NCBI GenBank assembly: GCA_003156805.1
Contig: PMHV01000059.1
Location: forward strand, 121,983 to 185,982
Reading direction: 5' to 3'
Length of the DNA: 64,000 nucleotides
DNA from: Acidobacteriaceae bacterium
GTDB taxonomy: Bacteria; Acidobacteriota; Terriglobia; Terriglobales; Acidobacteriaceae
Part shown: piece by piece, positions 26,141-34,974 of the stretch
Numbering within the stretch: the stretch's first letter is position 1
Layout: each line of letters starts with the position of its first letter
Translations under genes and position numbers: made by a program
Notes under the pieces: model-generated
What the model saw: the letters and a program-made list of their open reading frames with translations, nothing else
What the model was told of the DNA's origin: nothing
The model's database searches: none

Positions 26141-27253
26141 ATGGCAACTATTGTATTGACGGAAAACCGGGCGTTGGCTGAAGCCGATCTTCAGGCGGAC
26201 GCTCCGGCCTTGCGTCCGGGCCCTCTGTTTGTGGTCGGAATGTGGCGGTCGGGGACATCGTTGCTCTATGCGCTGCTGAATCAGCACCCGCAGATTGCTT
26301 TGATGTATGAAGCCGAGTTGCCCATCTTAAGGCCGCTTTTCTGGAAGCGCGGCGGAACCTCAGACTGGGCAGAGCGATGGAATTTTTGGAACCAGGCTCT
26401 GGATCGCCACCAGATCCGGGCGGCGGATATTCCGGCAGACCAGCCCACCCTGGCCGATGCTATGCGCGCGGTCTATACCAATTACTCGCGACGCAAAGGC
26501 GCGACTATCTGGGGCGGTAAGTCTCCCAATTATTACGATTCCCTGACCTGGCTGGCGCGGATATTTCCGCAGGCGCAGTTCATCGTGATCTGGCGCGACC
26601 CTGCCGACATTTGCCGCAGCGCTATGCGCGCGGCCGAGAGTGATGAATGGTTCAGCAAACGCGGCATCAGCCACCGTTCTCTCTTTGGCTTGCAGCAGAT
26701 GAAGCGGCAGTGCGACCGACTCGTAAGCCAAGGCGTTCCCGTCCATCAGATCCATTATGAGGATCTGATTCACAATACGGCGGCCACGATGGCGGGCATC
26801 TGCGGTTTTTTGAACATCGCCTTCGATGCGCGGATGACTTCGTTGTCCGGGGCAGACCGTTCCGCCGTATATGAAGGCGAACATCACGCCGGGGTCAATA
26901 GCGAAGCCATCGTCCGCAAGAAACGCCGTCCCGAAGTACTATCGGCGGCGCTGCTCGAAAAAATTCAACGCTACATGTTCTTGTGGCGCAGGCAGTACGG
27001 CGAGGCGTGGCTTCCGGCTCGGGAAGCGCAGGCTGCGAATCCGGGTGTGCCTGGTGTTTTAGAGAGAGCGAAGGACCGCTTTCTGTTTCGCGCGTTGCGC
27101 ACGCTGGATGCGGCGGTAGTCGTCACTTATTGCTTTGCCCCGCTGTCTCTATTGCGGAAATACCGAGCGCTGAAGTCCCAGAATCGAGAAGCCGTTTCCG
27201 CCGGCATCACCGCTGGCCACGACCGGCAGTCGGATACGGCATCGGCCGATTGA
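26141..27253 (+). CDS. sulfotransferase (Sulfotransfer_3 type)
   Basis: 370 residues. PAPS loop V-V-G-M-W-R-S-G-T-S-L-L-Y (~residues 31-43) and 3'-phosphate motif F-I-V-I-W-R-D-P-A-D-I-C-R-S; both key elements are intact. Two hydrophobic patches near the end (A-V-V-V-T-Y-C-F-A-P-L-S-L-L) may anchor it to the membrane. It differs clearly in sequence from the other sulfotransferase at 21.7 kb, so the two probably sulfate different positions or substrates. No ribosome-binding site precedes the ATG (see the promoter entry). The 144-bp gap from the epimerase suggests its own promoter. Confidence 0.88.
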   Translation: MATIVLTENRALAEADLQADAPALRPGPLFVVGMWRSGTSLLYALLNQHPQIALMYEAELPILRPLFWKRGGTSDWAERWNFWNQALDRHQIRAADIPADQPTLADAMRAVYTNYSRRKGATIWGGKSPNYYDSLTWLARIFPQAQFIVIWRDPADICRSAMRAAESDEWFSKRGISHRSLFGLQQMKRQCDRLVSQGVPVHQIHYEDLIHNTAATMAGICGFLNIAFDARMTSLSGADRSAVYEGEHHAGVNSEAIVRKKRRPEVLSAALLEKIQRYMFLWRRQYGEAWLPAREAQAANPGVPGVLERAKDRFLFRALRTLDAAVVVTYCFAPLSLLRKYRALKSQNREAVSAGITAGHDRQSDTASAD

Positions 27254-27294
27254 AAGCACAGCGGGCGCCGTTGAGAAAGAGTCTCCTCCCCCAG

Positions 27295-28539
27295 ATGAAA
27301 CTCATCGCAAGCCGTTTGGCAGTTGTGGCTTTGTTTTTGACCTCCCTCACCATTTTGATTTGGGGAAGCGTGCAGTCGTCGGACGAGGTGCTGAAGCCGC
27401 CGCTGGTTCCGGTTCCGGCCACGTTTTTCGGCATGCACATTCATCGTGCCGCTGTTTCCACACCGTGGCCGCCGGTCTCGTTCAAAGCGTGGCGGCTATG
27501 GGATACGCACACCACCTGGGTTCAACTCGAGCCTCGCAAAGGCGATTGGGATTGGCGGATGCTCGACCGGACGGTCAACGTCGCGCAGGCGCACGGAGTG
27601 GAGTTGCTGTACACCATGGGTCGTACTCCGCAATGGGCGTCGGCGCGTCCGCAAGAGATGGGAGAAAATCCGAACGCGCAGCCCGGCGGCATGGCCGAAC
27701 CGAAGAATCTGGAAGATTGGCGTAATTATGTTCGCACCGTGGCCACCCGTTACAAGGGACGTATCAAGGCTTACGAAGTATGGAACGAACCGAACCTGCC
27801 AAATTTCTACAGCGGCACGCCTCAGGCGATGGTCGATCTGGCGCGGGAAGCGTACACGGTGTTGAAGCAGGTGGACCCTGAGGTGATTGTTGTCTCCCCT
27901 TCCGCCGTCGGCCCCACAGGGCTGCCCTGGCTGGAGAAATATCTGGAGCTCGGCGGGGGCAAGTATGCCGATGTGATTGGCTATCATTTTTATGTGCGGG
28001 GCCAGGAACCGGAGGCCATGCTCGATTTCATCCGTCAGGTGCGCGACATCACCTCGAAATACGGCGTTGCCGAAAAGCCGCTGTGGAATACCGAAGCGGG
28101 ATGGTTGCAGCCCTATCGCATCGATCCTGAAGATGGGCCGGGCTATGTTGCACGGGCCTATGTTTTGAACTGGGCCGGCGGTGTGACCCGTTTTTACTGG
28201 TACGCGTGGGATAATCAGGGTGCCAGAGTTCGCATGACCGAATCCGATGAAACCACCGTCACGAGCAGCGCCAAAGCCTACGCAGAAATCCAGCAATGGT
28301 TGATTGGGGCGCGCATGGACTCCCTCCAACAGAAAGATGGCATCTGGATCAGTCAGCTCAGCCGGGACGGAGCCAATTCCTGGATCGTGTGGACTCCGGA
28401 TCGCAATGCCCGCTTCGACGTGCCCAAGTCATTCGATGTAAACGAGATACGAAGCCTGTCTGGGGAAATCGTCAAGTTCCCCGGCGGAAAAATTGAAATC
28501 GGTCCAGCGCCTGTGCTGCTGGAAAAATCTGTTCGCTGA
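27295..28539 (+). CDS. secreted or anchored clan-A glycoside hydrolase (GH39/GH5-like)
   Basis: 414 residues from the ATG at 27295, which opens a clear N-terminal hydrophobic segment (L-A-V-V-A-L-F-L-T-S-L-T-I-L-I-W) with no obvious cleavage site; a TTG at 27271 is possible. TIM-barrel landmarks: E-V-W-N-E165-P-N (acid/base after beta-4) and L-W-N-T-E267-A-G (nucleophile after beta-7), plus Y-H-F-Y after beta-6. EPS loci often carry a hydrolase that edits or trims the polymer during export. The linkage cut cannot be told from sequence. It overlaps no neighbour and ends 132 bp before the paralogue array. Confidence 0.82.
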   Translation: MKLIASRLAVVALFLTSLTILIWGSVQSSDEVLKPPLVPVPATFFGMHIHRAAVSTPWPPVSFKAWRLWDTHTTWVQLEPRKGDWDWRMLDRTVNVAQAHGVELLYTMGRTPQWASARPQEMGENPNAQPGGMAEPKNLEDWRNYVRTVATRYKGRIKAYEVWNEPNLPNFYSGTPQAMVDLAREAYTVLKQVDPEVIVVSPSAVGPTGLPWLEKYLELGGGKYADVIGYHFYVRGQEPEAMLDFIRQVRDITSKYGVAEKPLWNTEAGWLQPYRIDPEDGPGYVARAYVLNWAGGVTRFYWYAWDNQGARVRMTESDETTVTSSAKAYAEIQQWLIGARMDSLQQKDGIWISQLSRDGANSWIVWTPDRNARFDVPKSFDVNEIRSLSGEIVKFPGGKIEIGPAPVLLEKSVR

Positions 28540-28671
28540 ATACGAATGTCCCCGCATTCAACGCTAAGTCCATTGCCGGTCACGCGCACCTGCGCTGACG
28601 GCACACCATGATCTGAAAAGTTTGGGGCGTGCTCGACCGCCGTAGAAATCTAATTCCCAGGAGATGCGTCT

Positions 28672-30618
28672 ATGAAAACTTTTGGCATGTTTCGTTCAGC
28701 CCAAAAAGTGAGCCGGGCCGTCCTCTTTATGCTGGCGCTCGCTGCCATTCCGGCTGCGACTGCCCAAACCTATTCCATTACCCCCACTGCGTTGGCGTTC
28801 AAACAGGTGACGGTGGGCACAGTCGGACTCGCCTATACCATCACGGTACAAAACACGGCGAAGACAGGCGATGTGATTATCAACAGTTACAGCGTGACGC
28901 CTTCCGAGTTCCAGTTTTTCTACGGATGGTCGCCGGTGACGCTGCCGCCGGGACAGTTAATTAACTACTCGTTGCGGTTTGCGCCGGATGCGGCGCAGAC
29001 GTTCAACGGTACCTTCACCATGACTATCCAGGGCGTGACCAACCCGATTGTCATTCCCCTGACCGGGACTGGCGTGGCCACCAGCGCCAAGGGTTCGGTG
29101 ACTCCAAGCTCACTTAGCTTCTCGACGAAGGGAGCCGGGGGTAACAGTACCTCTCAAGCCGTGACCGTCACCAACGTCGGCACCACCGGCACGACGGTGA
29201 ACTCGGTCACCATAGACGCGCCCTTTCAGGTGAGTGGCTTCACTGCGGCGAAAGTTCTGCAGCCGGGAAAGTCCATGACCGTGGACGTCGAGTTAGTGGG
29301 AACAAAGGCAGGCACCTACAACAACGAGCTCACCGTCGGGTATAGCAACCTGCTCTCGCAGGGAACCGATCTCACAGGCACTGTGGGGACCGGGGTTGCT
29401 CTGGGCATCAATAGCTACCCGACTCTGCCCGATTCCGTTCAAGGAAGCGCCTATCAGGCCATCCTCTCGGCTGTGGGAGGAACAACGCCTTATACCTGGA
29501 GCCTCGCGGCTGGGTCGAGCCTGCCCTCCGGCCTTACTCTCTCCAGCGCCGGCGTCATCACTGGAACGGTGGCATCCACGGTTCCTCTTGGAAGCTACCC
29601 GTTTAGTGTCACGGCCACCGCGGCCAACTCCAAGAGCGTCACCAAGAAGTTGACCCTCCCGGTGATGGCGCAAACGGGGGCGAACTGCAATAACATCATT
29701 TCCTACGTCACTGGTACGACCAACCCGCTGATCCCGATCAACGATCTGGGAACAGGCACCTATGAGGGATCGGAGGCTGGTCTCTATCCCAATGGCCTCA
29801 ACACGCGTCCTGCAGCCTTTGACGCCGCTGGAGTATCCATTGCGCAATCCATACAGCCGTTGGATGCCGATGGAACCGTCGATCCGGTCAACGGCAAAAT
29901 CGGCTTCATGACCATCGGTATGTCGGCGCTATTTGACACGTTCCTGCAGTACACCACCGACTTCTACGCGGATCCAGGGGTGAACCCTCACGTCGTGCTG
30001 GTGCCCGGAGCGCAACCGCGCGCTTACGCCGCGAATTTCGCCGATCCCAACGACTGGTTCTGGAACCCGATTTTCCAGAGCTTCTTGCCGGAGTCGGGCC
30101 TCACGGCGGCGCAAGTGCAGGTCGTGTACGTCAAAGATATCGATCCCACACCAACTGGGACCTTTCCTGCAGATATGGCGAAGCTGCAATCCGAATACGA
30201 ATTGATTCCGCAGAACGTGCTGGCCAAGTTCCCCAACGTAAAGCTGCTCTACTGGGGTGGGCCAATCTACACCGGATATTCCGACGGCCTCACCACCGGT
30301 CTGATCGACCCGGAGCCATATGAATATGAGTCCGCCTTTGCCGTGAAGTGGGCCATTCAGGATCAGATCAACGGCAACGCCAATCTGAACTGGAATTCCG
30401 CCAATGGGCCGGTGCTCGCTCCCTGGATGTCGTGGGGTGCTTATCCCTGGGCTAACGGACTTCTGGCCCGCCAGGACGGAACTTATTGGTCGTGTCCGGA
30501 CATCAAGTACGACGGTTTCCATCCTTCCGAGCTCTATGGCCGTGAGAAGGAAACGAACTTGATGCTCAACTTTTTCAAGAGCGACGACACCACGACTCCG
30601 TGGTTCCTCGCCCAGTAA
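28672..30618 (+). CDS. secreted choice-of-anchor-D / putative SGNH-like protein, paralogue 1
   Basis: 648 residues, AGGAG before the ATG. Signal peptide with A-A-T-A-Q-T cleavage near residue 32. N-terminal part: two choice-of-anchor-D (ASH-like) beta domains (~33-240) and a putative-Ig/cadherin-like domain (Y-T-W-S-L-A-A-G-S-S-L-P-S-G-L, ~245-335). C-terminal ~310 residues form an uncharacterised domain: P-I-N-D-L-G-T-G-T-Y, I-G-M-S418, V-P-G-A-Q-P-R, D-P-E-P-Y-E-Y-E, K-W-A-I-Q-D-Q-I-N-G, A-P-W-M-S-W, and Y-D614-G-F-H617-P-S near the end. A nucleophile-like Ser and a late D-x-x-H about 200 residues apart recall SGNH esterases; this is inference. The family is repeated five more times downstream. 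Confidence 0.85.
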   Translation: MKTFGMFRSAQKVSRAVLFMLALAAIPAATAQTYSITPTALAFKQVTVGTVGLAYTITVQNTAKTGDVIINSYSVTPSEFQFFYGWSPVTLPPGQLINYSLRFAPDAAQTFNGTFTMTIQGVTNPIVIPLTGTGVATSAKGSVTPSSLSFSTKGAGGNSTSQAVTVTNVGTTGTTVNSVTIDAPFQVSGFTAAKVLQPGKSMTVDVELVGTKAGTYNNELTVGYSNLLSQGTDLTGTVGTGVALGINSYPTLPDSVQGSAYQAILSAVGGTTPYTWSLAAGSSLPSGLTLSSAGVITGTVASTVPLGSYPFSVTATAANSKSVTKKLTLPVMAQTGANCNNIISYVTGTTNPLIPINDLGTGTYEGSEAGLYPNGLNTRPAAFDAAGVSIAQSIQPLDADGTVDPVNGKIGFMTIGMSALFDTFLQYTTDFYADPGVNPHVVLVPGAQPRAYAANFADPNDWFWNPIFQSFLPESGLTAAQVQVVYVKDIDPTPTGTFPADMAKLQSEYELIPQNVLAKFPNVKLLYWGGPIYTGYSDGLTTGLIDPEPYEYESAFAVKWAIQDQINGNANLNWNSANGPVLAPWMSWGAYPWANGLLARQDGTYWSCPDIKYDGFHPSELYGREKETNLMLNFFKSDDTTTPWFLAQ

Positions 30619-30786
30619 AGAACTGCGCACCCGCGACGCACGTGTGATTGGCCCAGTTCCCAAGCCCATCACCAGTTGGGCGCTGCGGGCGCGCTGCTCG
30701 CAGCCGGTCAGCCTCCTAGTGGTTTAGGCGTGTGCTCGATCACAAGCAGAAATCCAAATCTCAAGAACAAATTGCTCGGAGCTTCC

Positions 30787-32724
30787 ATGAAGATGTTGTG
30801 CATGTTTCGTTCGGCTCGCAGGGTGAGCTCGGCGGTCCTCTTTATGCTTGCCCTCGCTGCCGTTCCGGCTGCGACGGCCCAAAATTATTCCATCACGCCC
30901 AAGTCGGTGGCCTTCAAGCAGGTGACCGTGGGCACGGTCGGGCTGGCCTACACCGTCACCGTGCAGAACACAGGGAAAACGGGCGATGTCATCATCAACA
31001 GCTACAGCGTGACGCCTTCCGAGTTCCAGTTCTTCTACGGCTGGTCTCCGGTCACGCTCCCGCCGGGACAGTTGATTAACTTCTCGTTGCGGTTTGCGCC
31101 GGACTCGGCTGAGACCTTCAATGGGACCTTCACGATCAACATCCAGGGTGTGACCAATCCGATTGTCGTTCCCTTGACCGGAACCGGTGTGGCCACTGGC
31201 GCCAAGGGATCGGTCGCTCCGGGTGCGCTAACCTTCGCCGCCACCGCCGCGGGCGCCACCAGCGCGAGTCAGTCGGTGAAGATTACAAACGTGGGCACCA
31301 CCGGCACGACCGTCAACTCAATCACGATCGACGCACCATTCCAGGTGACTGGCTTCAAAACGCAGGTTCTGCAGCCTGGCAAGTCGTTGACCGTCGGCGT
31401 CGACTTAACCGGCACGATACCGGGCAGCTACAACAACGTGATGACCGTCGGCTACAGCAATCTGAACTCACAAGGCACGAATCTTGTTGGGACCGTGGGC
31501 CCCGGCTCGGCTCTGGGCGTCAGCATCTATCCCACCATGCCGGCTCCGGTGGTGGGTGGCGCCTATCTTTCCAACCTGACGGCTGCGGGCGGAACACCTC
31601 CCTACAGTTGGGCTCTGGCCACCGGATCGAGCCTGCCGTCCGGGCTGTCGCTCTCTTCCACCGGGGTCATCACCGGGACGGTCGCATCTACCGTAGCCAT
31701 TGCCAGCTACAGCTTCACGGTCAATGTGACCGATTCCGCCAACAACAAGACGAGTGCGCTGCTGACGCTTCCGGTGATGGCGCAAACCGGAGCGAAGTGC
31801 AATAACATCATTTCTTACATCACCGGCACAACCACTCCGCTGGTCCCGATTAACGATCTGGGAACGGGCACCTATGAGGGATCGGAGGGCGGCCTCTATC
31901 CGAATGGCAGCAACATGCGTCCGGCCGCTTTTGATGCGGCGGGAGTGGCCGCCGCCCAAAGCATTCAACCTCTGGATGCGAATGGAACCGTGGACACGGT
32001 GAACGGCAAGATTGGGCTGATGACCGTTGGCATGTCGGCGCTGTTCGATACGTTCCTGCAGTTCACGACGGATTTTTATGCGGATCCGTCGGTGAACCCG
32101 CAGGTCGTATTAGTGCCGGGTGCGCAGCCGCGAGCTTATGCAGCAAACTTCGCCAATCCTACCGATTGGTTCTGGAATCCGATTTTCCAGAGCTTTCTGC
32201 CGGAAGCCGGACTCACTGCGGCGCAGGTGCAGGTGGTCTACATTAAAGACATCGACCCCAGCCCAACGGGAACCTTTCCTGCCGACCGGTTGCAGTTACA
32301 GGCGGAATACGAGTCGATTGTTCAGAATGTGTACGCCAAATTTCCCAATGTGAAGATCGCCTATTTTGGCGGGCCGATCTACACGGGATACTCCAACGGA
32401 CTGAACACCATCGACCCGGAGCCGTACGAGTACGAGTCGGCGTTTGCGGTGAAGTGGGCGATCCAGGATCAGATCAACGGCAACGCCAATCTGAACTGGA
32501 ATCCCGCCAACGGGCCGGTGATGGCTCCCTGGATGTCGTGGGGAGCGTATCCCTGGGCGAACGGGTTGCTCGCGCGCAGCGACGGGACGACGTGGTCTTG
32601 TCCTGACATCAAGTACGACGGTTTCCATCCCTCGGAGCTGTATGGTCGAGAGATTGAAAGCAATCTGATGCTGAACTTCTTCAAGAGCGACGACACCTCG
32701 ACTCCGTGGTTCCTCGCCCCATAG
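30787..32724 (+). CDS. secreted choice-of-anchor-D / putative SGNH-like protein, paralogue 2
   Basis: 645 residues from the ATG at 30787. The frame is open upstream, but this Met aligns with paralogue 1 (M-K-x-x-x-M-F-R-S-A) and is followed by the same signal peptide (L-A-L-A-A-V-P-A-A-T-A-Q). Closest relative of paralogue 1: long stretches are identical or nearly so at the DNA level, and the leader (GTTTxGGxGTG ... GCTCGA ... AGAAATC) is also shared, so the whole unit including its 5' region was duplicated. Same domain order. Candidate catalytic residues G-M-S417 and D611-G-F-H614-P-S. The acceptor or substrate is unknown. Confidence 0.85.
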   Translation: MKMLCMFRSARRVSSAVLFMLALAAVPAATAQNYSITPKSVAFKQVTVGTVGLAYTVTVQNTGKTGDVIINSYSVTPSEFQFFYGWSPVTLPPGQLINFSLRFAPDSAETFNGTFTINIQGVTNPIVVPLTGTGVATGAKGSVAPGALTFAATAAGATSASQSVKITNVGTTGTTVNSITIDAPFQVTGFKTQVLQPGKSLTVGVDLTGTIPGSYNNVMTVGYSNLNSQGTNLVGTVGPGSALGVSIYPTMPAPVVGGAYLSNLTAAGGTPPYSWALATGSSLPSGLSLSSTGVITGTVASTVAIASYSFTVNVTDSANNKTSALLTLPVMAQTGAKCNNIISYITGTTTPLVPINDLGTGTYEGSEGGLYPNGSNMRPAAFDAAGVAAAQSIQPLDANGTVDTVNGKIGLMTVGMSALFDTFLQFTTDFYADPSVNPQVVLVPGAQPRAYAANFANPTDWFWNPIFQSFLPEAGLTAAQVQVVYIKDIDPSPTGTFPADRLQLQAEYESIVQNVYAKFPNVKIAYFGGPIYTGYSNGLNTIDPEPYEYESAFAVKWAIQDQINGNANLNWNPANGPVMAPWMSWGAYPWANGLLARSDGTTWSCPDIKYDGFHPSELYGREIESNLMLNFFKSDDTSTPWFLAP

Positions 32725-32766
32725 ATCGTAACTAAGTGAAATCTCCGGCGGCGTCGTGGGTAATGG

Positions 32767-32784
32767 TGCAGTTTCAAAACTGCA
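32767..32784. other. inverted repeat in the gap after paralogue 2
   Basis: TGCAGTTT-CA-AAACTGCA forms an 8-bp perfect hairpin with a 2-base centre (too tight for a simple RNA loop, so pairing would open to about 7 bp). No T-run follows. It could be a weak terminator or a protein site. The rest of the 218-bp gap shows only the AGGAGG ribosome site of the next gene. Confidence 0.4.
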
Positions 32785-32942
32785 GCGCCATCGCATTTCA
32801 TACTTTGGCACGCCACAGAGAATACGAGCGTACAATTGCGAACGCTCTAGCTCCCCCAGCTAGTTTTCCACACTAGGCCCCCAGTCGGTGGAAGAAGTAG
32901 ATCCAGGTCCCAGCGATCTTTGAGTTCTACCCAGGAGGCGAG

Positions 32943-34880
32943 ATGCGTATACAAGGTCAGCGCTACCTTGTGCTTTGGTTCTTGACGGGTTGTTGTCTTA
33001 GCCTGGCTTCGAGTTCGGCCGCCGGGCAAACTTTCACCTATAGCCCAAAGAAGCTCCAGTTCGGCGATGTAACCATAGGAACCTACAGCACGAACCTGAC
33101 GGTCACTGTCACCAACACCAGTCCGGCGCCGCTGACCATCAACAGCTACAGCATCACACCTTCCCAGTTTTATCTCGACTACGGATATGCTCCCGTTACC
33201 ATAGAGGTCAACCACACGTTTCAGTTCTCCATTTGGTTCGTTCCCACCTCTACCGCGACAGTTTCTGGACAGCTGACCCTCAACATCGGCGGCACCGATG
33301 CCGTGGTTCTGCTGCGAGGCAAGGGCATTACCACCGGAGCCGTCGCCAGCCTGAGTACGAACGCATTGAGCTTCAACAATGTTCTTGTGGGAACAACGAG
33401 CCCGCCGCAACCGGTCACGGTTACAAACACCGGAACTTACAATCTCACCGTCGAGTCCGTCCACGCCGACGCGCCCTTTGTGGTTACGGGCTTCACTTCC
33501 CCGGTCGTTCTGTCGCCGCAGCAAAACCTTCCTCTGCAGGTGACCTTTACCGGCACCATGCCCCAATATTTCGCCAACGTGCTCACCCTGACTTACGATG
33601 TTCTTCCCGGAAATGGTGTAAGTCTGAGCGCGACGGCAGTGCCGGCTACCTCCATGGTCGTCAGCACATTTCCCACGCTGCCCAGTGGGGTTGTGGAATA
33701 TCCGTACCTTGCAACCTTGCAGGCAACGAGCGGAACGCCACCTTATACGTGGAGCGTGGTTGCAGGATCCAGTTTGCCCGCCGGCCTTAGTCTCTCCAGC
33801 TCCGGAACCATTACTGGAACGCTAGCCTCAAGCGTTGGGGTAGGGAGCTATTCCTTTCAAGTATCGGCAACCGATTCATCCTCGCCTGCGCAGAATGCCA
33901 GCGCACCTTTGACCTTGCCGGTAGCTGCGCCTACCAGTTCGAATTGCAACAATATCGTTTTCGATATCGCGAAAACCACGAATCCGCTGATCGATCTGCC
34001 AGACCTCGGTACGGGCACGTATTTCGGATACGAGGGCGGTCTCTATCCGAATGGAAGCAATCAGCGTCCCGCTGTGCAGGACGCCGCGGGCCAGGCCATT
34101 GCCAACGCGATTCAGCCGCTGGATGCCGACGGCAATCCCGATCCCAAAGGAAAATACGCCTTGCTGTCCGTGGGCATGTCGGCCAGCGCCGATGCTTTTA
34201 ACCTCTTCCAGTCTTATGCCGCTGCGGATTCCGCCACCAATCCACATCTGGCATTTGTTCTCGGCGCGCAACCGCGTGCCGAGGCGGATCAGTTTGCGAA
34301 TCCCGAGAGCGGCACCTGGACCGCGATCTTCGAAAGTTTCCTGCCCCAAGCTGGCGTAACTGCAAACCAGGTGGTCGCGGCGTGGATCGCCGACGTGGAT
34401 TCCGATCCTACCGGCAAATTTCCCGACGACATGGCCACGTTGCAGTCCGAACTGGAAAGCATCGTTCAGAACTTGCATATGTACTTTCCCAACCTGCAGC
34501 TCGCCTACTTCGACACGCGTATCTATGCCGGATATTCCGTAGGCATCAAGGCGGTAAAACCGCAAGATCCCGAGCCCTATGGGTACGAATCGGGTTTCGC
34601 CACCAAGTGGGCGATTCAGGACCAGCTCAACGGCAACGCCGACCTCAACTACAATCCCCTCGTCGGGCCGGTGATGGCTCCCTGGATGTCCTGGTCTTCC
34701 TACGATTGGGCGAACGGACTGCTGGCGCGCCAGGACGGCCTGGTCTGGGCATGTCCCGACCTGAAGTGGGACGGCACTCACCCCTCCGACCCTATTGGCA
34801 GACAGAAGGAAGCAAATTTGATTCTCAATTTCTTTCGAACCGACGACACTACCGCTCCCTGGTATCTGGCGCCGCAATAG
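32943..34880 (+). CDS. secreted choice-of-anchor-D / putative SGNH-like protein, paralogue 3
   Basis: 645 residues, excellent AGGAGG before the ATG. Signal peptide M-R-I-Q-G-Q-R-Y-L-V-L-W-F-L ending near S-S-A-A-G-Q. Same architecture as paralogues 1-2 but more diverged in the beta domains (V-T-V-T-N-T-S-P-A-P-L-T-I-N-S-Y-S). C-terminal domain retains D-L-G-T-G-T-Y-F-G-Y-E-G-G-L-Y-P-N-G, G-M-S413, L-G-A-Q-P-R-A, E-P-Y-G-Y-E, K-W-A-I-Q-D-Q-L-N-G, A-P-W-M-S-W and D610-G-T-H613-P-S. Conservation is far higher in this C-terminal part than in the Ig-like part, so selection acts on the C-terminal domain. Confidence 0.85.
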   Translation: MRIQGQRYLVLWFLTGCCLSLASSSAAGQTFTYSPKKLQFGDVTIGTYSTNLTVTVTNTSPAPLTINSYSITPSQFYLDYGYAPVTIEVNHTFQFSIWFVPTSTATVSGQLTLNIGGTDAVVLLRGKGITTGAVASLSTNALSFNNVLVGTTSPPQPVTVTNTGTYNLTVESVHADAPFVVTGFTSPVVLSPQQNLPLQVTFTGTMPQYFANVLTLTYDVLPGNGVSLSATAVPATSMVVSTFPTLPSGVVEYPYLATLQATSGTPPYTWSVVAGSSLPAGLSLSSSGTITGTLASSVGVGSYSFQVSATDSSSPAQNASAPLTLPVAAPTSSNCNNIVFDIAKTTNPLIDLPDLGTGTYFGYEGGLYPNGSNQRPAVQDAAGQAIANAIQPLDADGNPDPKGKYALLSVGMSASADAFNLFQSYAAADSATNPHLAFVLGAQPRAEADQFANPESGTWTAIFESFLPQAGVTANQVVAAWIADVDSDPTGKFPDDMATLQSELESIVQNLHMYFPNLQLAYFDTRIYAGYSVGIKAVKPQDPEPYGYESGFATKWAIQDQLNGNADLNYNPLVGPVMAPWMSWSSYDWANGLLARQDGLVWACPDLKWDGTHPSDPIGRQKEANLILNFFRTDDTTAPWYLAPQ

Positions 34881-34974
34881 AGTTCCAATGACTGAATGAT
34901 GAGCCGAAGAGAGCGGCCTCTAAAGATCTCAAAGACTAAGGAACGGCTCCGTAGAGAGCTGGATGTGAATTGCC

